A DNA stretch of 64,000 nucleotides from Actinernus sp. WN-2022 (taxonomy: Eukaryota; Cnidaria; Anthozoa; Actiniaria; Actinernidae), in assembly GCA_030867875.1 (NCBI GenBank), contig JAOWCC010000577.1, positions 150,962,344 to 151,026,343 on the forward strand, read 5' to 3'. The notes below the pieces were generated by a model. It was not told the origin of the DNA. It made no database searches and worked only from the letters and a program-made list of their open reading frames with translations. Position numbers and translations under genes: made by a program. Shown here piece by piece: positions 34,501 through 46,500 of this stretch. The first letter of the stretch is position 1; each line of letters starts with the position of its first letter.

Positions 34501-37500
34501 TTGTTCTTGAAATAAACTCAAGTAAATTGTTGTTTCTTTTACCGAAACGGCTGACTTTTTAAAAACCTTTTAAAATCCGAAAAAAGCTGAGATCGGCGGT
34601 AGTCTTCGTAACATTCTGAATGATTTATCGATTTCCTATCTTTTGCGATAAACTCAAGATTGTTTTTATCCCCAACGTGCTTGCGGGACAAGATGGCGGC
34701 TGTAATTTCCTGGGGGGCTGCATTCTGATTAGGCTCGGTTTCAGCCGTTGGGGTGTCGTTTCTCCAAAGCCTCCCCCCACTAACGGCTGGGCGCGCGGTC
34801 AACACACCGTGTCCGTGACGTCAACGAATTAAAATCCAATATTATTCAATTTGCGTGTTTTGACAAGAAAAGTCGTTTTCCTTTCACGACTGTAGCGCAG
34901 GCTCTAAACTTTCAAAACACACTGGAACTCAGTAAACTAAAACTCCAAGTGTGAAATGAATTCTCAAGAACAAACACCATTTAAAATTATTGCGAAACTA
35001 GGCTGAATTATTTGTTACTCTGTAATATAATAGTGCCGCTCAGACACCTCGCTGACAGCAATTAAAAGCCGAGTTCAGATATTATCTCGGAACTATTCTG
35101 AGCTAGAGTCGAGTATCCCGCTCAGTACTTGTGTAGAGTATGTTTTGGAGACTTTAAACAATACATAGGACTTAAAGAATTGTAAAACTCGTTTGATGCA
35201 GCGATTTTCAAGTGAATTGTGATCGCAGAGTTAAACGCGTAAACGTGGCCTGAGTCAGACGTGATTTCCTCTCTTATAACTCTTTTAATATGGAGTCGTC
35301 CGTCTTTTCTTTTCCGATAAAGGCAGCACTAATTTTCTTTGAAGTAAGAATGGCTAGCTGGTCTTGCATAGGCAAATAAATGACTGACTGATTACGGGTT
35401 TCGTGACCTTCCAGCTTGGTACAAGTGACGGTTTCCCAAGTGACTTTGCAAACCCGGTGCGTACTGACACAGTGTCTTCACCCAAAACTAACTCTCTTTA
35501 TACTGCTTCCTTGTGTGAAACCTTGAATTATTCGAAAGCAAACTTTTCCAAAGCCAATTTAAACGCTTTTTGGAACAGCGATTCAAAGCTTCTGGTCCGG
35601 CTTTGAAAAGTTTACAATATAAATTATGCAAATACATTTAGCGACAGGATTTGAGTGGCAAGTTTTTCATTGCCTAAAAACCGACAATGCCTCAGCTCGC
35701 GCGCCCAGCCGTGAGTGGGGAGAGGATCGCGGGCTCACCGAAACCCCCACGGCTGGAAACCGAGCCTACATTCTGATTGGTCTGAAGATTTTATTAAATT
35801 GGAACTATAAATTATCGTATATAAGTTAGATAAATATTCATAATCTTCCAGGCTTGAACTTGCAGAATGATATAATTTTTCTTACAACTTTATATTACTG
35901 ACATATTAATAAGATCTACATTGCCTAACTAACGGAGGATATATGGAATATTTGCTTTCGTTGATCAAGTAAACATTTTTTACTGATGACACATGATCTG
36001 TCCACCCATTACCTTATATGGTCTCGATGTTCTTGGTGAATCTGTTCGATGTGTAATCTGTGATTTTCTGCCGTCTGAATTAAGGAGAACGACAACATAA
36101 AATGGCATCATATTATTGAACTGAATACTTATAACACACACGTAGACTTGCCTAACCAGATAGGTTTCAGTCTTGGAACAGGAGATGTGCACTGACAATG
36201 CAACATGCACCGGACAACCATTATCGAAACAGCTGTATACACCTGGGCCGGGTTGTTCGAAGCAAGGGTAACTTTATCACTAGGATAGCGCCAAATCTGT
36301 AATTGTAATCTGTACAGTTTAACCTGATTGGTTAGCGATTTAACCCTGGGGTCACTAGTGCTTACTGGCTTTGCTTCGAACAACTGGGAATATGAGAGTA
36401 TGAGGATTCACTATTTCTCAACACTATTTTTTCGTTTTCTGGACCCTGTTTTTGAATGCGCAATATTCAACAGCTGGATTGTTTGTAGTGCTTTGCTGGG
36501 ACGGAATAAAGTTTATATGTATACCAACCTTTCTGAGGTTTGTCTTATGGTTGAGCCTTTCTTCCTCTAAGAACAGTATCAAGTCGCTGATCTGCTGATG
36601 AAGCTGGCTGATTTTGATATCTCTGTAAGGAACAAGGAATAGCAATTAGTTTTATTGTTACAGTATTATATACTGTCTGTCCAGAACGTGACACAAAACA
36701 CTGCCGGTTTATGTAGGCCATTCATAGTTTCAGTTTCTTTTATTTGCAGACTCTTTTTGTTTTCATTATATAAAAGAATATAACAACTGCATGTGATTAA
36801 TATTACTTACTTTTCATCAGGTGGTTTTGTCCTATAAAAAATAAATAAAGTAAAATGAATTTTAGAATACCTATACAACGTATGTTTTGACAGTAGGCCG
36901 GCGAGGACACTCCTAACATCATCTGTAGTTATGGCCTTTATAATTAACAAATAAAGAAGGCGTAGTCATGTATTAAATAACAGTACATAAAACACTAACG
37001 ACGGGCATTTGAGAACATAAGAGAAATGCTGAAAGCACTGACAAACCGAAGGCGCGTGCTTTTAACATTTCTTGTGTTCTCAAATGACCTGAGTATTTAT
37101 ATGACAGTATCATACATGGCTGACGCTTCTTTTCTTGTTTTATGACACAGATTTAAGCACGCGAGGAAAACAGACAATCAATTTAAAACAATAAAACACG
37201 GTTGCGCATGTTAGAGCAGTTTTCAATTGAGTGTCGTAAAACCCAAACCAGTGAGCCAATCACAGGAGCAGTAAAAAAACATCAATGAACCAATCACGAA
37301 CAAGTAAAAACATCAATGAACCAACCACGAACAAGTAAAAACATCAATGAACCAATCACGAACAAGTAAAAACATCAATGAACCAATCACGAACAAGTAA
37401 AAACATCAATGAACCAATCACGAACAAGTAAAAACATCAATGAACCAATCACGAACAAGTAAAAACATCAATGAACCAATCACGAACAAGTAAAAACATC

Positions 37501-40500
37501 AATGAACCAACCACGAACAAGTAAAAACATCAATGAACCAATCACGAGCAAGTAAAAACATCAATGAACCAATCACGAACAAGTAAAAACATCAATGAAC
37601 CAATCACGAACAAGTAAAAACATCAATGAACCAATCACGAACAAGTAAAAACATCAATGAACCAATCACGAGCAAGCAAAAACATCAATGAACCAATCAC
37701 GAACAAGTAAAAACATCAATGAACCAATCACGAACTGAAGTAATTCACGAGGAAAAGTAAACGCAATCATGGAATCACCATGAGTCACCAATAAAATTCG
37801 AAAGCAATTACGTATACTTTTCAACACTCAATTGAAATCCGCTCTATATACTCTGATAACACACACTTTTTTAGCCAATCAGAGCGCACGTTATATCGTG
37901 ACTATGTTAAAATATTGATAAACAAATAACCTTATTAATATTTATATTTACGTGTCCCGTTTTATTAGTCTGCATGGCCTGACTTTAAAATGTGCATACG
38001 TAATCAGTTGGAAGACAAATAGGCCATTTGACGATGTTGCGCGCGCAGCTAGACCAATGGCTATCTGTTTTAAATAACAAAAGGCGGGTGAACCAGAACG
38101 AGTCTTAGCAGCTCGCGTCTATTGCTCTACTGATGCGTGCGCAACATCGTCAAAATTGCCTATTGGCGCCTCTTTGTAGCCTTTTATCCATGCAGGAGTC
38201 AGATCTCGGGAGTCATCATTATTCGCGCCAAAATCAAGATGGAGAACTTGTATTTAGTAAATCGATCGTAGACGTGAACCGACTCCTGGATGTAAGGTCG
38301 TCATCACCATTAGCGACACAGTCATTTAGATTTAAACATTAAACTTCCGTTTTTTACTTCCAATTCCTTTATTTTAGAATGCGACAAAGCAAACAATAAT
38401 AAAGTATGATGATGCTTGATGATAACACTAATGATAATAATTAGCGTTTCAGTTTAATATTTTTGACAGTAAAGGTGGTTTCAATCAAGAGACCATGACC
38501 TAGGATGGTCTGTTTAAATACAGTTTAGTAGTTAGTTTGTCAACCTTTGGTGAGAAGAATCATAAGAGTGCATAAAGGAAGTCAACTGATCATCAAGATC
38601 GAGGACAGAGGAGAATGGAGAGAGTGAGTAGTTCATGTAAGAACAGTTCTCTTTGACTTCAGACCTTGAGAAAGAGCTGAAGACATTTAAAACTCATGAT
38701 TACCGCGGCATCCCTCGAAATGATTAAGTCACAGCAGTTTGCAATTGGTTGTTGTTTTGCTAAACCAGGCAAGATATAAAGCGATTTGCTAAATGTCACG
38801 TGACTGATGACGTCACACCACCCAGAGGGACGGGTGATGTTTGAGTTTTATTTAGGTCAATATAAATTTTTTCCCGTTTTTTACAATATTTTTCGGTTAT
38901 AGGTATAGTGTAATTTTTAACACTAAGTAGTTGACGTTCTAATCATCAAGTAATAAAAGGCGTGTTTAGCTTAACCGAATCTTCAATCCAGGTAACTGAG
39001 GTAAAGACGTAGCCTCCGATGCAGACGTCTTATGTGGTTCAGTTTCCTTCCTCCCACACCAACGTCTGCGAACTCAAGCCGGTTTTTTTGTTCAGCCAAT
39101 CAGAGAGGAGCTCCTATTTTCCGGGAGCTCATTAAAATGCACAGAACTTCGATATGAATAGAATTCCCTACAAACCTTCACAGTCTCTGAACTGAGTATT
39201 CTTGCCACCAAAGCAAGTTTTTTTATGGCGACAGGAAAGACGTGAAGATCTTTCTTTTGGAGATATTCGAAATCCATTGTCAAAAGTCCAGGATATCGTT
39301 TTTTTCACCACTTGGCAACCTCTGAGCGTTTTGAAGTTATTTTCTGTTGTCTAGGCGACTGAGAGGAGATGGCACGTGCTGCACGTGCAGAATGGAAGTA
39401 AAAAAATCAGCCAATCAAGTGTTTGTGTTCCCACGGTCTACGAAGTAATTAATTAATGTTTGGGCTAAGGGGAAAACCTAACAAGCAATTTGATTGGGCA
39501 AAATAAACAATCCGTAAGTCACGGAACACAAAATGTGGCTCGAGTTCGCAGACGTTGGTGTGGGAGGAAGAAAACTGAACCACATAAGACGTCTGCATCG
39601 GAGGCTAGTAAAGACGAGAGTTCTGATACAATCCAATTACAACTGAACTCACTCACTGCGTGGCAGTTGGTCGGTGACGTCACAAGCCATTACAAACCAC
39701 AGGGATCCCATTAACCCACTCAGACACAATACCAGCCGCCATCTTGGATCTGACCGAGAAGACCCTGGTGTGCCCTCAATTAATGTAGTCCGGCACTGAC
39801 AGGCGCTCTGAGGAGAGACCCAAAAATGTACGTCTTGCAAGCGAAGCGAGTTCGTTCCGATGGAACTGGCCTCCTTTTTCCATTTTCACGCGGCCAAAAT
39901 TATTTTATTATCTTCTTTGCGTTGAAATAACACCGAGGGCCTGGTTAATGTTTTGTCGCGGATCGGAGATAGCGGGCGAGCCTTCAAACTTGGTAAGCGG
40001 GTGTATGAACGAACCGGACAAGCACACAGCGGTCAAACGTCTGCGCATGCGTCAAAACTCTTGCAACAACAACGTATTCCAAAACAAATTCAAAGCGAGC
40101 CGGCGGCCGTCACTGTTCACACACCGTTTTCAAACCTTGAGAACTTTTTTGGTAAATTACGAAAACGTTTGGTAAACTCACAGTTTGAAGTTTGTTCAAT
40201 TTCCCGTCGACTGTGAAAATAAAAAGCTTAACTTTCACGTATTTTTCTTAACTTTTTGGGGTAGAAGTTCACTGTAATACGTTTTAAGGTAAATATTGCG
40301 CGGGAAATTCGCGCGGCCGCCCACCAGACTGACCGTAATACGCACGCGCAGACGTTTGACCGCTGTGTGCCGAACAAGTAAAGAAGAGTTCTTTATACTG
40401 CCCTCATTTTTGTATTCATCCGATCCTCAAGACATTGTCAGGATGCCTGGCTGAGTTTCAACTGTAAGCACATTTACTTATAACAGTTAACGGCTTAAAC

Positions 40501-43500
40501 AAGTTTTAGTTTGCTTTATTTTTATGCTGAGTTTTGAGATGTTAATTTCTTTCGACACGGTTGCACACAACTCGGTACTGATTAAAACAACGATGAAACA
40601 TGCAAGGATTGAGGACGAAGAACTTACTTTTTCCTTTGCTTTGGCTGCAAACAAAATAAATAACGAGTAAGTTAGGAATGACAGAGTAAATTTAATTGTA
40701 GCCTACATGCCGGCGTTCTATTCGGGGAGCTGAGGGCGTTCAAATTATAGCGCTTCTCCCCAAAAATGCAATATGCAAATGCAGGCTTTTTTGAACTTTT
40801 GATATATACGTATAACAGCGAAACCGTCGATACTGCTGAAAAGAGCACCTCGAAGTTAGCCCAAATCTGAGAGTTATATCTTGAATAGGAGCAAAGATAC
40901 AGGCCCGCAAACTCGGAAAATGTCGGGAAATTTTACAGACGTTTGTCCCCCTGCATAATGTATCAGTCAATTCCAAACCCGTGCATGCCTCCCTACCCCC
41001 CCCCCCCCCCCCCCGGGCCACCCCCGGTCCACCCCCGGTCCACCTCCGGGCATTTGAACATTTTGAAAAAAATTCGATCAAATGCCCCACCAGTTTTTCA
41101 TCCAGGCTGTTCAAATGCCCCACCATCGGGGACTGGATCAGAAAATTTTCCAAAAATGTTCAGCAAAGACACTGCAAAGACTATTGACAACTAAATGAAA
41201 CATTGTTTTATTGACAAACTCTGACTCAAGTAAATCACAGAAACACTGACGGTGAAAACCACTTTCAACCAGTCAGGGATAAGAACAATAATTTCTACCG
41301 GCTCGATCGTTCTCGGTTTCCGTTATGTACTTTATAATAAATGTAATGGTTTGAAATTGAATATGTTAGCTAAGTATGTTGTTGCAGGTACATAAAGTAT
41401 GTAACAGCGTTCGACCAACTCAGCAACTGGGTCGGCCTGTTATTAACTGCAGGCACCAATCGGCCTGTCTTTTCCAACTATTAATAATATCACGCAGTCG
41501 GTCAAAGTTCACGAAGCAAAGCAAAACATCATAGTTTATAGGTTTAAACATAAACAATTTACCTCTGAAAGTGGCCTTCAAATTTGGCAGGTTCACTCTT
41601 TCAAGCCAGGCCTCTACAAATGCGCAATCCTTATCCTGGCAGTCCTTGAAGACACGTACGTTCACCATTTCGATGCGAGTGATGCGAATTTGTAGACATG
41701 CAGACAGAATGTATATTTTAAACACCGATCGATCAGATGGCCCACCCCCTACCCCCACTGTTTGTCAAATGCCCGCCCCTAAGGGCCTAGATACTCGTCA
41801 AATTCCCCACCCTCGGGAGCAAGCCTCTGATCAAATGCCCGGGGGGGGGGGGGGGGGGGGATGCATGGGTTTGGAATTGACTGATACATAATCATTTCCT
41901 CTACTGGTTTACAGTATTATACAGGGAGACTATATGGAGCAAAACCAAGGCGAAACACTACCATGAAGTATATACCAAATTTCGACTGGGGGACACAAAC
42001 TTGCCCCCCAGTCAAAATTTCCATACAAACGTCTGTAAACTTTTCCGAGTTTGCAGGCCTATAACTTTGCTCATATTCAAAATATAACTCTCAAATTTGG
42101 GATTTTGACTAACTTCGAGGTATCAGCAGTATCGACAGTTTTGCTGTTATACGTAAATATCAAAAGTTCAAAAAAAGTGTGGAAGGGTCTATTACTAATA
42201 TTTAGTTGTAGCCTTGTATAACTTACTTATTAAAGGTCTGATACATGTTACTTTAACAAAATTTGTAAAACACTGTATGGTGTGCTACGTATACATGTAC
42301 ATACTTGATTTATAGGCACTGAGTGATATTTTGAAAGGTCTCGTGCAATTATCAGAACTTTCAAAAACCACTCGGTGCTAATAAATCACATATAGCACTT
42401 ATAAAGTTATGTTCATGTAATTTCCTCTACTAATATAGAGCACTTTTCATAATTTATACAATATGTACATGTAAGTTATAAATACCTGTGTTTCAGTAAA
42501 AAAGTCATCAGTTTTAATTGTAACATTGATTCTCTCCTTAGATCTTGACAAGATGTAGCCAGGAGACAGGACAATGGTGCTAATTGAATCCTGCAAACCG
42601 AAATTGCAAAATAGCGCAAGCAATATGCAATGTACATTATATATATTAATTATAAGTCATTGACCAGAAAAAAAATCTGATTAAGAAATGAACTCCATCG
42701 CGAGGAAGATCATACTAAGATTAGTAAGTTTACTGAGTTTGAGAATGTTTCGATACGTACTAACTGAATAGTGAACTTTTGAATATCACAAAAATAAGAA
42801 ATTTATTGTATGATCCCCCTAAAGCTACATTGTATACATTCGATCTCTCTAATGTTTTTACGATTTTTGAGAACCCATCACATTTTTATTACCAAACTAA
42901 TCTTCCTCAAAGTCGGAAAACATACTAATTTTAGTGTGGTCTTTCTTGTGATGGGGTTAATTTCTTAATCAGATTATCATTTTACGCTCGGTCCCAGTCC
43001 CTTTCTCAACTCCGAAGTGGCTACTGCTTCAGAGGAGCTGGATTGAAGTGTGTTGACATGTATAATTATGTATGTATAGTCTTACTATTATAGTAAATAT
43101 ATGTAGGGAGGAACAATTAAGTCATTTAAGTATACTGTACAAGTCATGTACCTCCGTTTGATTTAGGCCTTCAAGTGATTTTCGACGTTTGGCACTATGC
43201 ACTTGTGAGAATCGTAGACACCTAAATGGAAACATACTGGTACATGTATGCATGTATAAGAATTTTTTTTTTTTTTTTTTAACAACTCAGGTACACTGGG
43301 GAAGATGCAGGGGTTTGGTTCGATCATGGCAACTTCTTTGTTTTAACTTCTTTATAAAATAGAGGGAGAGAATTAAGGGGATTCGATCAAAAAGGGGGGT
43401 TAAATTTAGAGAGAAAGGGCTGGGGGTTCGATCAAACCTTATTATTATACCCCCTTCATTTAGAATTCTCCATACCTTGGGTACAATAATTTAGTGATTC

Positions 43501-46500
43501 TGATTTTCAACCATATTGTATGACATCAAACAACAATTACCAAGTGCACCATAATTTAATTTTATCCTCTTACAAAGAAATTATACCTAGATCATGATCA
43601 GCTGGCGTTAAATTAGTATACTGTAGATTATGACTAGGAATTTATATAGGTACATGTACCTGAAAGTGGTTTGTAAAAGTTGTGACCTAGCTAAAATTAA
43701 TCTACATCCAGAGGATTATAAAGCCCCTAATACAAAGACTTGAATCCTGTTACTTTATAAGGATTTATTGGACAGTCAAATCTCACAATAATGGTTTAGA
43801 ATTAGTAACAATTTCTGTCTTAGTAAGCCTCAAATGGTTACTTTTCCTCAAAGTTAAATTCGAGCCCTGCAAGAGTGGCATTTAAAAATTGTACCAAAAT
43901 TTGAAAAAAATAAAAATATTTAGGGAATGAAAAAGGTTGTCAAGTGATGTTTTTGAGAATACCAACCTTAGATTTTGGTTACTTCTGGATAAGAAAATTG
44001 AAGAAAAATGCAGATTTTTCAAAAAAAAAAAAAAGAATGTTGTATTTGATCAACAGCTGTCATTTTATGTACAATCATGTACATGTAACTTGAAATTAAA
44101 TAATCTGCACCTGGTTGTCATGTATGCTGTCATCAAAATTAAGAAATCTGCATTAAATAGTGTATACATGTACCTCAGTCTGTAGCTTTACTTGAACTAA
44201 GGTACATGTATACCGGTATATATTAACTGCAGGTACCTTGATCTTGGTGTGTCCCCAAAACTCACATTCAGTCTACTTGCAGGAGTTGATCTAAAGAGGA
44301 TCAAAAATAGTAATTTGTACAAATTGTATGTTTAATTCACTTGGCATTTGAAAGGATTTTAGATAATACAAATACATAACTTACTATTATGTTTACAACT
44401 TTACTGTGAGTAATTATTAAAACAATGAAAAGTTTCTTAGGTATATACAGTATATACAGTACAGCACCTCTGCTTTTAGGTTGAATTATTACCATTTTTG
44501 TTGAAGACCCTGAAAGTTTCAAGTCTCATTTGGAAAATTGTATTTAGCCAACCGTCAATCAAAATTTAACTAAGTCTAGGTGGCAGAAGCTTTGTACATT
44601 TATGAGACTAGACAGACTAGACTGTGTTTGATTGACAGTTGGCTAAATGCAATTTTCAAATGAGACTTGAAACTTTGATCAGGGTCACACTTCAATGAAA
44701 ACAGTAAGAAGTAGTGTAATTAGCCGGTAACAAAACGAGCGGGGAACTGGAACCGAGTCAGTAAAACTAATTCAATTAATAACTAGTCAAAGTGAGCATT
44801 ATTTTCCAAAAGAACAGATCAAACTTAGCTAGTCTGGAAAGTTTCGTGAACTTTGGCTCAATATTGACGATGCTAGAAGGCATCAAATGTGTCAATTTTC
44901 CCATACAAACTCTCTTATTTTTTAACGTTGTCCCTCCAAACCATACATTCATTGTAAAAATTTGGAGGGACAAAGAAATTTCAATTACTTATAATTCAGG
45001 TGAGATTCACTCGAATCACGTCAAACATGCTAATTTTAACATGCTCTATCATGTGATGAACATAATTTTAGAATTAGAGTAATTCTGATAAACTCGGTCC
45101 CAGTCCCCTGCTCGTTTTGTTACCGGCCAATTAGGACATTTATTGTAATTTTATTTTCATAGGAAACCAAGTGAACATAATTGGCTTATTAATGCTGTGT
45201 TGGTTCTCCTGGCCTCTATATTTTGTTTGTTGCATATTTTACTTTATTTTATTTCGTATAACTTATTATGGCCAAAGTAAATAAATATATTTTAATAAAA
45301 TAATCCACAGTTGACCATGCATTTGGTTACTAACATATTTCTATACATCCAATTCTGAAGCTTGCCATTTCTGTTTTCTTGAGCTAGCAGATGCCGAGTT
45401 GTGGCGCTAATTCTGAAATATTATCATAATAAAATGATCTCCATCCATCCACATCAGCTCTCATAGCAAACTCAGTTACAACATTAGCTGTAATCAATGG
45501 AAATCTGCTGAAAAACTAGTCTGGTTTTTATCTTCCAGTTGTAAAACACACATTTCTTATCCTTGGAGGTTATACAACAGTTTTTGCATTATTCGAAAAG
45601 CTGGTTTGGAAGAATCTCAACTGACCCAGCTTCTAGCTCATTTGGTAATTATAATGATGGTTTTTAAAGTGCATACTGTACATGTATAAGCCCTAGCCAA
45701 TTATCTTTGATATCGATTGTACATGAAGTGAAAAGTCCAAAGGTAGAATATTTCTTGATTTGGGTGTTGCATCTACGAGATATTTAACAATTAGACCCGC
45801 TGCCCGAATAGGCTACGAGTCAATAGTCCATGAGGTGCAGCCGAATGGGCTATTTAACTTGTAGCCCATGAGGGCGAGAGGTCTAATTGTTTTAGTATAA
45901 ACTGACTAGTCGGACAGTAGAAAATAATAGAAAGAAACGAATTGAAGTTGAAAAAATATTATTTCGTGAAAATGCGTGCGGTTTTTCTCTACCATGGGCT
46001 ATCACAAATAGACCTATAGCAGGGTAGCCAATCAGAATGCAGGATTTGTAATAGTCCACTAGTTGGTTTATACTAAAAAGGATTATATTTCCAATATGCT
46101 AATGATGTGATGTCATCACCAATATTTGCTAAATTTCTTTGTGCTTGTGAATTAAGCTATTTTCTAAGGGTGCGTTCGATTGACCGTATTCCGGAATAAG
46201 AATACACAGAATGATCACTACAAATCACTTATACTGGGATTTTTTAGCCACTGGAATACTAATTATATCCTGAATATCAGCAAGCATTTGTAGCTTTATA
46301 CTGTGCAAAATGTGCCCAAACCAGTGATTTCCAGAGACTAATCCATATATTCCTATTCCGGAATACGGCCAATCAAACGTACCCTAATTTAGAATATTTT
46401 TTGTGTAAAATCACTTTCATAAGCTTCAAATATAACTTAGAAATTAAAAATAGCCAATTTGTCTCTACCAGCATGCTTTTGTATAATAAGTGATGCCGGT

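Noticed and set aside
37280..37735. CRISPR-like array
   Set aside because: Units are contiguous 31-bp copies with no variable spacers, inside a eukaryotic MITE.
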